Shown: one piece after another, positions 46,589 to 56,401 of the stretch
How the letters are laid out: each line of letters starts with the position of its first letter
How positions within the stretch are numbered: position 1 is the stretch's first letter
Origin: Oscillospiraceae bacterium
Lineage (GTDB): Bacteria > Bacillota > Clostridia > Oscillospirales > Acutalibacteraceae
Length of the DNA stretch: 64,000 nucleotides
NCBI GenBank assembly: GCA_015066565.1
Contig: SVOB01000001.1
Location: forward strand, 558,001-622,000
Direction: 5' to 3'
Position numbers and translations under genes: made by a program
The notes under the pieces: generated by a model
Databases searched by the model: none
What the model was told of the DNA's origin: nothing
Seen by the model: only the letters and a program-made list of their open reading frames with translations

Positions 46589-48952
46589 ATGAATAAAATA
46601 ATTTCTTTCTTTCTGGCGGTTATTTCGCTTTTTTCCGCCCTTTTCGGCGGCGGAACAAAAGAGCCGTATTTTAAAAACGAATACGTTATTCCCGAGAATA
46701 CCCTGCCCTATTCTCAGATAGACACTGCCCCGAAAACCGACTGGACGGCAAGCTATATCTGGGATTCTTCCGACCCGAGCGAAGAAAACGTATGGATGTG
46801 CCTGAGAAAGACCTTTGTTCTTTCCGAAAAGCCCGAAGTGCTTTCAGCTTTTATTTCAGCGGATTCAAAATACTGGCTTTATATCAACGGCGAAAGCGTT
46901 GTTTTTGAGGGCGGAGTCAAAAGAGGTCCGACTGAAAACGACAGCTATTTCGACTCGGTCGATATTTCCGATTACCTTAAAAAAGGCAAAAACGTCATCT
47001 GCGCTCTCGTCTGGTATTGGGGCAAGGACAAAAGCTTTTCATATACCGACAGCGGACAGGCAGGCTTTCTTTTTGAAGCGGGAAATATTATTTCGGATAA
47101 AAGCTGGAAAGCCTTGAGAAACCCCGCTTACAGGAACGATAAAAACGCTTCAAAGCCCAACTACAGACTGCCCGAGCCGAGCATTTACTACGACGCAACG
47201 AAAGAAATCGGCGACTGGCTTTCACCCGATTTTAACGATAGCAAATGGGAAAACGCAACTCAATTCGGCAAAGGCGGTTCTTCCCCCTGGGGAAAGCTTT
47301 ATCCGAGGGGTATTCCGCTTTTAAAGGACTTCGGCTTAAAGGATTATGAAAATTCAAAGGATTATAAAAATCAGACTTTAAAGAGCAAAAAGCTTATCAC
47401 TCTCGATATACCTTATAACGCCCAGTGCACACCATATTTTAAAATTGAGGCGAAAGCGGGAAAGAAGATAAGAATCCTTACCGAAAATACCTGGATAGGC
47501 GCCGTAAGCGACACCTATATCACAAAGGACGGCGAGCAGGAATTCGAAGCGCTCGGCTGGTTTAACGGTCAGCATATAACATACGAAATTCCCTCGGACG
47601 TAAAAATAATTGAACTGAAATACCGTGAAACAGGCTATAGCACCGAGTTTTCGGGAATTTTCGAATGCGAGAACGAAGTATTTAACACGCTCTGGCAAAA
47701 ATCGCTTCGCACTCTTTACGTTACAATGCGTGATAATTTTATGGACTGTCCCGACAGGGAAAGAGCCCAATGGTGGGGCGACGTGACTAACGAAATGGCG
47801 ATGTCAATGTATGCGCTCGATGCCAATTCCTACCTGCTCTATCAAAAGGGCGTTGCTTCAATGCTCGGCCATATTGACGAAAAGACAAACGTGTTGCAGA
47901 CCGTTGTTCCCATAGGCGACGAGCTATTCGAGCTTCCCGTTCAGCAGCTTGCGGGAATTTGCGGCTTTTTAACATATTATTTATACACGGGCGACAAGGA
48001 TTTTCTTGAAAGAGTTTATGACGCTTCGGTAAACTACATTAACCTCTGGACAATCGGCGAAAACGGACTTGTTATTCACCGTGAAGGCTCATGGGACTGG
48101 ATGGACTGGGGAAGCAAGGCGGACACAGTCGCTATTGAAAACGCCTGGTATTACTATGCGCTGTCTTCATTGAAAAATATCGCTGATATACTTAATAAGG
48201 ACAGCTCCGATTTAACCAAAAAAATGGGTAAAATCGAAGTCGGTTACGAGTCGCTTTGGACTGAAAACGGCTATAAAAGCGACGGCGTTAAAAAACCCGA
48301 CGACAGAGCGAACGCCCTCGCCGTGCTTTCGGGTCTTGCCGAAAAGGATAAATACGAAATAATTACCTCGGTTTTAACAAGCACCGAAAACTCAAGTCCG
48401 TATATGGAATACTATGTTCTCGAAGCGCTTTGCCGGATGGAAAAATTCGACGAGGCAAAAAACAGAATGATTAATCGTTATCGGAATATGATTAACGAGG
48501 ATTACTCAACCCTTTGGGAAAAATGGACCGAATACACGGGTACGCGTAATCACGCCTGGTCAGGCGGGCCGCTTGTAATAATGAGCAAGTATTTCGCAGG
48601 CATAAGACCGACAGAAGCGGGTTATTCTGAATTTGTTATAAAGCCTCAATTGACCGTGGACGACACGGTTAAATGCGTTGTTCCGTCGGTTAAGGGTTAT
48701 ATAGACGTAACCGAAATAAAAAACGGAAACGAATTTTCTATTGACGCTTCGGTTCCCGAAAACACGACTGCGCTGATTTATCTTCCCTTTGAAGAGGGAC
48801 AGACGGTTAAATTAAACGGAAGCGTTATTTACGGAAACGGCGGTTTTAAAGGCTTTGACGGCGTTTCATTTGTCGAAGAAGAAAACGGCTTCGCGGTCTT
48901 TTCGGTTAAAGCAGAAAAACAGGTAAGCCTTAGTTTTGAAGCAACAAACTGA
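46589..48952 (+). CDS. Secreted GH78-like alpha-L-rhamnosidase
   Basis: Signal peptide; RDNFMDCPDRERAQWWGDVTNEMAMSMYALD; TLWEKWTEYTGTRNHAWSGGPLVIMSKYFAGIRP. Confidence 0.85.
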   Translation: MNKIISFFLAVISLFSALFGGGTKEPYFKNEYVIPENTLPYSQIDTAPKTDWTASYIWDSSDPSEENVWMCLRKTFVLSEKPEVLSAFISADSKYWLYINGESVVFEGGVKRGPTENDSYFDSVDISDYLKKGKNVICALVWYWGKDKSFSYTDSGQAGFLFEAGNIISDKSWKALRNPAYRNDKNASKPNYRLPEPSIYYDATKEIGDWLSPDFNDSKWENATQFGKGGSSPWGKLYPRGIPLLKDFGLKDYENSKDYKNQTLKSKKLITLDIPYNAQCTPYFKIEAKAGKKIRILTENTWIGAVSDTYITKDGEQEFEALGWFNGQHITYEIPSDVKIIELKYRETGYSTEFSGIFECENEVFNTLWQKSLRTLYVTMRDNFMDCPDRERAQWWGDVTNEMAMSMYALDANSYLLYQKGVASMLGHIDEKTNVLQTVVPIGDELFELPVQQLAGICGFLTYYLYTGDKDFLERVYDASVNYINLWTIGENGLVIHREGSWDWMDWGSKADTVAIENAWYYYALSSLKNIADILNKDSSDLTKKMGKIEVGYESLWTENGYKSDGVKKPDDRANALAVLSGLAEKDKYEIITSVLTSTENSSPYMEYYVLEALCRMEKFDEAKNRMINRYRNMINEDYSTLWEKWTEYTGTRNHAWSGGPLVIMSKYFAGIRPTEAGYSEFVIKPQLTVDDTVKCVVPSVKGYIDVTEIKNGNEFSIDASVPENTTALIYLPFEEGQTVKLNGSVIYGNGGFKGFDGVSFVEEENGFAVFSVKAEKQVSLSFEATN

Positions 48953-48965
48953 TAATGTATTCTGA

Positions 48966-49005
48966 AAAAAAGCAGGATTGAAAACAAATTCAATTCTGCT
49001 TTTTA
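48966..49005. terminator. Bidirectional intrinsic terminator
   Basis: AAAAAGCAGGATTG AAAACAAATT CAATTCTGCTTTTTA, near-copy of the 46458 terminator. Confidence 0.8.
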
Positions 49006-49017
49006 TTTTTTTACTGT

Positions 49018-50187
49018 TTAACCCTGAATTTTTGAAGATGTCTTTTTTACAGCCGTTTCGTTTAAAACGAACAAAAGTATAAGAAAAGCGATTAAAACAA
49101 ACGGAAAGATTTTAAAGGTTATGCCCGTAGCGGCGTATCCGAATAACAACTGTGAAACGAAACCCGTAGCGTACGCTCCGCCCATGTGAAAGCCCGTAAT
49201 ATCCGCCGAATACTTTATGCCGAATCTTGACGGAACGGCGTGAAGAACGCTCGGAAAAATCGGCCCGAAACCCATTCCTATAAGGATAAAGCCTATAAGC
49301 GAAATACTGCCGAACGGCAAAAGAATTATAAGCATACCGAAAGCCGAAACCAGAATTCCGAGACGAATCATTTTATCATCGCCGAGCTTGTCCGAAACAA
49401 AGCCCGAAATAATTCTTCCGAGCATTATTCCGCAGAAATAAACTGAAATCCACCTTGCCGCAACGTCTGCTCCGAGTGAATAGACGTTGACTATGTATGA
49501 CGCTCCCCAGGTGCCGACTGTGAACTCCATTGAGCAATAAAAGCCCAGAGCGGCTATGCTCGGAATCAATCCCCTGAAAGCGAAGATGTTTACTTTTTCT
49601 TTTTCCTCTTCGCCCGCTTCAGCGGTTCGTTTTATCGTGTCGTGCTTCGTCCACTTCGGAAGCATTACCGCAACGCCAAGAGCTATACAAAGCTGAATTA
49701 AAGCAATTACCCTGTAACCGTTTCGCCAGTTTCCGTATTCTCCGCCGAGAAAAGCCGACATAATAATCGGGCTGAGAGTTACCCCTATTCCCCAGAAAGC
49801 GTGAAGCCAGGACATATGCCTCGCCTTGAAATGAAGGGAAACATAATTGTTAAGCCCCGTGTCAATTGCGCCCGCGCCGTAGCTTAAAACAACGGTGCAG
49901 CACATCATCACCCAGATATTAGGCGCAAAGCTTATTCCGACAAGCCCCGCCGCCGTCATAAGTATTGAAACAAAGGTTACCTTGGGCGTGCCGAATTTAC
50001 GAAGAACAACTCCGGCAAGAAAGCTTGACCCGCCCGAGCAGACGCCCGTGATTATGCTGTAAAGCGAGGCGAACGATTCGTGAACGCCGAACTCGTTATG
50101 AACCACAGGCCAGGCTACGCCGAAAACGCTGTCGGGAAGCCCCAGTGAAATAAATACAACATAAATAATTACAAGAATTGAAACCAT
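49018..50187 (-). CDS. MFS transporter
   Basis: About 12 TMs; FISLGLPDSVFGVAWPVVHNEFGVHESFASLYSIITG and SYGAGAIDTGLNNYVSLHF. Confidence 0.85.
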   Translation of the reverse strand: MVSILVIIYVVFISLGLPDSVFGVAWPVVHNEFGVHESFASLYSIITGVCSGGSSFLAGVVLRKFGTPKVTFVSILMTAAGLVGISFAPNIWVMMCCTVVLSYGAGAIDTGLNNYVSLHFKARHMSWLHAFWGIGVTLSPIIMSAFLGGEYGNWRNGYRVIALIQLCIALGVAVMLPKWTKHDTIKRTAEAGEEEKEKVNIFAFRGLIPSIAALGFYCSMEFTVGTWGASYIVNVYSLGADVAARWISVYFCGIMLGRIISGFVSDKLGDDKMIRLGILVSAFGMLIILLPFGSISLIGFILIGMGFGPIFPSVLHAVPSRFGIKYSADITGFHMGGAYATGFVSQLLFGYAATGITFKIFPFVLIAFLILLFVLNETAVKKTSSKIQG

Positions 50188-50204
50188 ACTCTTCTCCCGA
50201 ATGA

Positions 50205-52769
50205 TTATATTTCAAAGGTGTGTTTACCGCTTTTAAGAAGCTCGGTTTTTCCGTTAGGAAGGACGAGCGAAGCAGTTGTATTTGAGGGGATTTCAAAATT
50301 AAAAACGGTTTTTCCGTCCTTCTTTTCCCACTCCGACGTTATTCTTCCGTAGGGCGAGTTGTAGTCCGCCTTGGCAAAGGTCAGCGTTCCGCCGGGTTGA
50401 GGTTTAAGAATAAAACTGTTTTCACCGCTGATTCTTATTCCGCAGACCGTGTCGTACAGAAAAGCGCAGACAGCACCCGGAGAATAATGATTCATTGAAT
50501 GGGTTAACGGATGATTGTTTTCATCATACATTATGTAGTTTTCCCATATTGTCGTAGCTCCGCCCTCAACCATAGCAAGCCAGCCCGGAGCCTTCGTGTT
50601 TTCGAGCATACGGTAAGCGGTTTCGAGATAGCCGTATTCTGTAAGAACTTCAAGCACAAAAGGCGTTGAAAGGAAGCCCGTGCCGACTGTGTAATCTCTT
50701 TTTACCGCGCTTTCGTTAAGGTCCTTTGCAACCGATTTTGCCGTTTCGCCGTCAAGAAGACCGAGCGCGAGAGAACGTACCATGGGCGCCTGTCTTGGAG
50801 CCGCAATATGCCCGTCCTTAACGAAATAGTAATTATACGCTTCCTTTGCTTTCAAAGAAACTTCTTCAAATTCTTCCGCTTCGCTTACCATTCCGATTTC
50901 ACGAAGCATCTCGGAAAGAAGCCCCATTGTATAGTGAAGATAAGCAGTCGTCAGCTCGGGCTTCGGCAAATACATTTCGGATATAAAATCAATATCGGGC
51001 TCGCACCATTCGCCCCAATGGTAACCGCTTTCGACAACATAGTTTTCATAGGGCGAAGCGGGAACGTAATATTTGATTTTTTCGCTGTCGCCCTCCGAGA
51101 GAACACGTTTCTTTTCCTCTTTATCGGCGGCGGCTTTTTTTGTGAAATTACCCCAGCCGAGAATTAAATCGAGATTATCGGTTATAAAGCTTTTGTCCCC
51201 GTAGATTTTCCACATTCTGTAGGGAACAATTACTGCCGCGTCGCCCCAGCCGGCAGCGTTATGCATTTCCCATGTATCCTCTTTCGGATTGGGCGACGGA
51301 GAAATATTCAGCACCCTGCCGTCACCGTGCTGACAGTCTCTGACGTCACGGAGCCATTTTCTGAAAAATGCCGCAGAATCGCAAAGATAGGCGGCTGTTG
51401 TAGAGAAAACCTGCGCGTCGCCGTCCCAACCGCTTTTTTCACGGGTCGGGCAATCCGTCGGCACGTCAATAAAATTCGATTTTAAACTCCACAAAGCGTT
51501 TTCGTGGTATTTATTGATTTTTTCGTTTGAACAGGAAAACGAACCCGTAAAATCAAGCTTTGAATATATGGCAACCGCCTCGAAATCATCGGGATTAACC
51601 TCGTCAAGTCCCTCAACAAGAGCGTAACGGAAACCCGAATAAAAGCCCTCGGGTTCAAAAGCCTGTTCACTGCCGTCACAGATAAAAACAATTTCCTGAA
51701 GTATTTCGGGGTAGCCTTCATCAACCTCAAGCGTAGCCCTGCTGAATTCGCCGTTATCAAGAGTTTCAGTCAGACGTAGCCTTATTTTCTGTCCTCTCTC
51801 CCCTTTTATGCGAAAGCGGACATACCCTGCAAGATTCTGTGAAAAATCGAGGATTTTCTGACCCGACGGCGAAATCAGGATCTTAGCGGCAAAATGCTCA
51901 AACTCACCGATTCCGTCAATCTCGGAAGCAGTCGGAACAACGTTGTAATCAGTAACAACCGCCTTTTTTGAGTAAGTGGGGATAAGACGCGAATCATATA
52001 TTTCGCCGTCCTTTAAATCGGCGTATCTTACAGGCCCGTCATTACTCCAACCGAAGCTTTCGTCGGTAATAACCGTTTCCCTTCTGCCGTCCTCATATTC
52101 AATTTCAAGCTGAGCGAGAAGCTTTCTTTGGTTTCCGTATCGGTTATGCTCGTTTGAGAAACCGAGCTTGCCCATATACCAGCCGTCCGTCAAAGTAAAC
52201 GTAAGGCTGTTGTTTTCCTTAAGAATTTCGGTTACGTCATAGGTCTGATAATGAACTCTCTGAGCATATTCGGTAGTTCCCGGGGCAAGCACGCCGGAAA
52301 GGCGGATTTTATTGACATAGGCTGTGTAAGTACCCAGAGCGGTGGCATAAAGCCTCGCCCTTTTCACCTTACCGTTAAGGCTGAACTCCTTTTTAAAGTA
52401 ATCCGCAGCAAGCCGTTCGCCGTTTGAAACAAGTCCGCACGTTATCCACTGCGCAGTCCAATCCTTTTGAAAAAGTCCCGTTTCAAACCACGCTGTTTCG
52501 GATTGTTCGGAAACGCCGTTTTCATCCCACACCGTAACGCTCCAGAAATAACGCTCACGGCTTAAAAGCGGGAAATCGGCAATACAGTTCATTCTTGACG
52601 ACAGCGTTTTTTCACTGTTGAAAACCGTTTCGTTCCCGCTGTTCCGCACCGTCAGATAATAGGCGGTCTGAGTAACACCGCCCTCGTCGTTCCAGGTAAA
52701 GCGAAGCTGTTTTTCGTCAATTCCCAAGGGATTGTTTCTGTGATTAAGCTGAAGCCTTACAGGTTTCAT
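50205..52769 (-). CDS. Alpha-L-rhamnosidase (GH78)
   Basis: Classical N-term (RLQLNHRNNPLGIDEKQLRFTW, YFWSVTVWD), VLAPGTTEYAQRVHYQTYDVT, DFSQNLAGYVRFRIKG, NFIDVPTDCPTREKSGWDGDAQVFSTTAAY. Confidence 0.94.
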   Translation of the reverse strand: MKPVRLQLNHRNNPLGIDEKQLRFTWNDEGGVTQTAYYLTVRNSGNETVFNSEKTLSSRMNCIADFPLLSRERYFWSVTVWDENGVSEQSETAWFETGLFQKDWTAQWITCGLVSNGERLAADYFKKEFSLNGKVKRARLYATALGTYTAYVNKIRLSGVLAPGTTEYAQRVHYQTYDVTEILKENNSLTFTLTDGWYMGKLGFSNEHNRYGNQRKLLAQLEIEYEDGRRETVITDESFGWSNDGPVRYADLKDGEIYDSRLIPTYSKKAVVTDYNVVPTASEIDGIGEFEHFAAKILISPSGQKILDFSQNLAGYVRFRIKGERGQKIRLRLTETLDNGEFSRATLEVDEGYPEILQEIVFICDGSEQAFEPEGFYSGFRYALVEGLDEVNPDDFEAVAIYSKLDFTGSFSCSNEKINKYHENALWSLKSNFIDVPTDCPTREKSGWDGDAQVFSTTAAYLCDSAAFFRKWLRDVRDCQHGDGRVLNISPSPNPKEDTWEMHNAAGWGDAAVIVPYRMWKIYGDKSFITDNLDLILGWGNFTKKAAADKEEKKRVLSEGDSEKIKYYVPASPYENYVVESGYHWGEWCEPDIDFISEMYLPKPELTTAYLHYTMGLLSEMLREIGMVSEAEEFEEVSLKAKEAYNYYFVKDGHIAAPRQAPMVRSLALGLLDGETAKSVAKDLNESAVKRDYTVGTGFLSTPFVLEVLTEYGYLETAYRMLENTKAPGWLAMVEGGATTIWENYIMYDENNHPLTHSMNHYSPGAVCAFLYDTVCGIRISGENSFILKPQPGGTLTFAKADYNSPYGRITSEWEKKDGKTVFNFEIPSNTTASLVLPNGKTELLKSGKHTFEI

Positions 52770-52949
52770 CGGTCCTGTCCCCCTTTAAAAAGCTGTCTTT
52801 ATTCTATCACAACGAAATACCCGTGACAAGCGTATAATATTCTTTGGTTTCGGGAAACAGGTTTTCTTTATAATTATCAATTCATAAGCGTTGAAGTCCG
52901 GGATTTTTTATGATAAAATATATTAAATAAACTGCGGAGGTTGAAGCTT

Positions 52950-55004
52950 ATGGATTTTAATGACGCTGTTAAGAAATACAATCAGAATCCCACTGACGAA
53001 AATCTGTATTCGGTAGCAAGTGAGCTTTGTTCTCAACTGAAAGCCGGAGAAAAGCTGCATATGCTTTCGGGTCAGCGTTTCTTTGCCCGCAACGGCTTTG
53101 ACCTCATAACAAAGGGTCAGAAATATAACTGTCGTCCGTGCTTGAGCGGCGGCGTTAAAAGACTCGGTATTCCAAAGGTCGCCTTTTCGGACGGACCGAG
53201 AGGAGTTGTAATGGGAAACAGTACCTGTTTTCCTGTTTCAATGGCAAGAGGCGCATCCTTTAACGAGGAGCTTGAATACGAAATCGGTTCGGCAATCGCC
53301 GACGAGGTCGTATCTCAGGGAGGAAACTATTTCGCAGGAATTTGCATAAATCTTCTACGCAATCCCCGCTGGGGAAGGGCTCAGGAAACCTACGGCGAGG
53401 ACCCGTTTCTTCTTTCAAAAATGGGGGTTGCTCTTACAAAGGCGGTTCAGGATAAGGGTGTTATCGCCTGCCCTAAGCATTTTGCAGTAAACAGCATTGA
53501 AAACATACGCTTTGACGTCAATGTGCTTTCCGATGAAAAAACGCTTCACGAAGTCTATTTCCCGCATTTTAAAGCTTGTATCGACGCAGGAGCTATGTCA
53601 GTTATGGGAGCCTACAACCTGTTAAGAGGCGAGCATTGTTGCGAAAGTAAATATCTTCTAAAGGACGTGCTTCGAAATGAATGGGGCTTTACGGGCTTTA
53701 CCATTTCCGACTTTCTAATGGGCGTAAGGAACGCGCCGAAAGCTTTGAAAGCGGGGCTTGATATCGAAATGCCTCAGATAATGCACTACGCAACCCTACC
53801 TCTTGATTTGAAACGGGGAAAGGTAACAATGGGTGATGTTGACGCTTCGGTTCAGAGTATTCTCAGAGGACTTATAAAAATAACACCTAAAATAAAGGAG
53901 ACGCCGAAATCGGTTATAGCGTGTAAAAAGCACACTGAGCTTTCAAAAAGAGCAGCTGTCGAGGGAACGGTGCTTCTTAAAAACGACGGCGTTCTTCCCC
54001 TTGAAAAAGGTAAAAAAATCGGTCTTATCGGAAGATATGCAAATAAAGTCAACGTCGGCGACCACGGCTCAAGCTCGGTTTTTGCGCCGTATACGGTTAC
54101 GCCTTATGAGGGATTTTGCAATCTTTACGGAAAAGAAAACGTCGTTCTTTGCGAGGGCACGTCAATTTCTGAAAAGACAAACCAATTGAAAGCTTGCGAC
54201 GCAGTTGTCGTTTGCGTCGGAAGCGACTACAGGCAAGAGGGCGAAAACCTTGCCAATTTCTCAAAGAGCGATAAAACAACCCAGAAGGCTATGGGCGGAG
54301 ACAGATATTCGCTTCGCATTCCCGAAAACGAGGTTGAGCTTATCCATAGCGCCTGCAAGACATTTGACAGAGTAATAGTCAATATTATCGGCGGAAGCGC
54401 ATATATAATCGAAGAGTGGAAAAACGAAGCGAACGCGATTCTTCATTCGTTCTACAGCGGAATGGAGGGCGGAAACGCTCTTGCCGAGCTGATTTCTGGC
54501 AAGGAAAATCCGTCCGGTCATCTTCCGTTCACTATTGCCGAAAATGAGAACGATTATCCCGATTTTCTCTTCCCGAGTTCAAAGACAAGAGATATAACCT
54601 ACGGCTATTATCACGGCTACACCCTGCTCGACAAGGAGAACAAGAAGGCGGCGTACCCGTTCGGCTTCGGTCTTTCATATACTCACTTCGATTATTCCGA
54701 TATTTCCGCTAAAGATTCAGGCGATACAGTTGAAATTACGCTGAAAATAAAGAACGCGGGAGAATATGACGGGAAAACCGTTGTTCAGGTTTACGCAGGC
54801 GCCGACGGCAATCATCCCGTAAAGCTTCTCAAGGGCTTTAAAAAGCTGTTTGTCAAATCGGGCGAAATAATTGAAGCTTCGGTTATTATTAATAAGAACG
54901 ACTTGAAATTCTATAATCCCGACAAAAAGGAATGGTATCTTGAAGACGGTTATACGTTCTATATTGGTCAGGACAGCGAAAACGTAAAGGCGGTGAAGTT
55001 ATGA
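52950..55004 (+). CDS. GH3 beta-glucosidase-like (canonical domain order)
   Basis: FSDGPRGVVMGN, NLLRNPRWGRAQETYGEDPFLLS, CPKHFAVNSIE, VMGAYNLLRGEHC, TISDFLMG; AYPFGFGLSYTHFDYS; GGAGG RBS supports ATG at 52950. Confidence 0.91.
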   Translation: MDFNDAVKKYNQNPTDENLYSVASELCSQLKAGEKLHMLSGQRFFARNGFDLITKGQKYNCRPCLSGGVKRLGIPKVAFSDGPRGVVMGNSTCFPVSMARGASFNEELEYEIGSAIADEVVSQGGNYFAGICINLLRNPRWGRAQETYGEDPFLLSKMGVALTKAVQDKGVIACPKHFAVNSIENIRFDVNVLSDEKTLHEVYFPHFKACIDAGAMSVMGAYNLLRGEHCCESKYLLKDVLRNEWGFTGFTISDFLMGVRNAPKALKAGLDIEMPQIMHYATLPLDLKRGKVTMGDVDASVQSILRGLIKITPKIKETPKSVIACKKHTELSKRAAVEGTVLLKNDGVLPLEKGKKIGLIGRYANKVNVGDHGSSSVFAPYTVTPYEGFCNLYGKENVVLCEGTSISEKTNQLKACDAVVVCVGSDYRQEGENLANFSKSDKTTQKAMGGDRYSLRIPENEVELIHSACKTFDRVIVNIIGGSAYIIEEWKNEANAILHSFYSGMEGGNALAELISGKENPSGHLPFTIAENENDYPDFLFPSSKTRDITYGYYHGYTLLDKENKKAAYPFGFGLSYTHFDYSDISAKDSGDTVEITLKIKNAGEYDGKTVVQVYAGADGNHPVKLLKGFKKLFVKSGEIIEASVIINKNDLKFYNPDKKEWYLEDGYTFYIGQDSENVKAVKL

Positions 55005-56398
55005 GCTTCTTTATCGGAATTGACCTCGGAACCTCGGCGGTCAAAATGCTTCTCATTAACGAAAGCGGTGAAATCCTTAAAACCGTTTCAAAGGAATACC
55101 CCTTATATTTTCCAAAGCCGAACTGGTCCGAGCAAAATCCCGAGGACTGGTGGAAAGCCGTTTGCGAAGGGCTTGAACAGCTGACCGACGGATTAAACAA
55201 AGCCGATATTAAGGGCATAGGCGTCGGCGGTCAGATGCACGGGCTTGTTATGCTTGACGAAAACGGCAGTGTAATCCGTCCCGCTATTCTCTGGAACGAC
55301 ACGAGAACGGGCAAACAGACGGACTATCTGAACAACGTCATAGGGAAAGAAAGGCTTCAGCAGTTAACGGGTAATATCGCCTTTGCAGGCTTTACCGCCC
55401 CGAAAATACTGTGGGTTAAGGAAAACGAGCCTGAAGCTTTTAAACAGTGCCGAAAAATCTGTCTTCCGAAGGACTATATCAACTATAAGCTGACGGGTGT
55501 TTTTGCTACTGATGTCAGCGACGCTTCGGGCACGCTTTACTTTGACGTTAAAAACCGAAAATGGTCCGAGGAGATGCTCGGTATTATCGGTATTGACGTC
55601 AGCTTTTTACCTAAGGTTTTTGAAAGCTATGAGGTTATAGGCAAAACAGAATTATTCGGGCTTGACTGCCCCGTTATAGCAGGCGCGGGCGATAACGCCG
55701 CCGCGGCTGTCGGCACGAACACCCTGTCCGAGGGGCTTTGTAACATTTCTCTCGGCACAAGCGGAACAGTTTTCGTTCCTACCGATAATTTTGTTTTCAC
55801 AAAAAATCCCGCGCTTCATTCCTTCTGTCACGCCAACGGAAAATACCATCTCATGGGCTGTATTCTCTCAGCCGCAAGCTGTAATAAATGGCTTAACGAA
55901 ACGGTATTTGAAGCAGAATATAACGTAGGCGGCGACGACCTCGGCGCCCCGCAAACCGAATTATACTTTCTTCCGTATCTCTCCGGTGAGCGCTGTCCTC
56001 ACAACGACCCTTACGTTAAGGGCGCTTTCATAGGGCTTACTCACGCGACAAAAAGAGAGGATATGCAACGGTCGGTATTCGAGGGAGTTTCTTTCGCAAT
56101 TAAGGACTGTATTTCCCTTTGCCAGAACAATATAAAAACAGCTACCGTTTGCGGCGGAGGAACAAAAAGCAAAGCCCTGATGCAAATTCTTTCGGATATT
56201 CTCAATATCGAACTGTCCGTAATAGACAACGAGGGTCCAGCCTTCGGCGGAGCGCTTCTTGCGGCGGGAATTAAAAAAACACCGCTTATAAAATATACTG
56301 TTTCGCCCGACAGAGCTTTGAACGAAATATACGAAAAGAAATATAAGAAATATAAAACGCTGTATCCCGCTTTAAAGGATTTTTACAAGGAGGACTAA
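55001..56398 (+). CDS. xylB: Xylulokinase-like FGGY kinase
   Basis: GIDLGTSAVKMLLINESGEILKTVSKEYPLYFPKPNWSEQNPEDWW, GVGGQMHGLVMLD, ISLGTSGTVFVP, GGGTKSKALMQILSDIL; ATGA overlap with GH3. Confidence 0.87.
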   Translation: MSFFIGIDLGTSAVKMLLINESGEILKTVSKEYPLYFPKPNWSEQNPEDWWKAVCEGLEQLTDGLNKADIKGIGVGGQMHGLVMLDENGSVIRPAILWNDTRTGKQTDYLNNVIGKERLQQLTGNIAFAGFTAPKILWVKENEPEAFKQCRKICLPKDYINYKLTGVFATDVSDASGTLYFDVKNRKWSEEMLGIIGIDVSFLPKVFESYEVIGKTELFGLDCPVIAGAGDNAAAAVGTNTLSEGLCNISLGTSGTVFVPTDNFVFTKNPALHSFCHANGKYHLMGCILSAASCNKWLNETVFEAEYNVGGDDLGAPQTELYFLPYLSGERCPHNDPYVKGAFIGLTHATKREDMQRSVFEGVSFAIKDCISLCQNNIKTATVCGGGTKSKALMQILSDILNIELSVIDNEGPAFGGALLAAGIKKTPLIKYTVSPDRALNEIYEKKYKKYKTLYPALKDFYKED

Positions 56399-56401
56399 AA
56401 A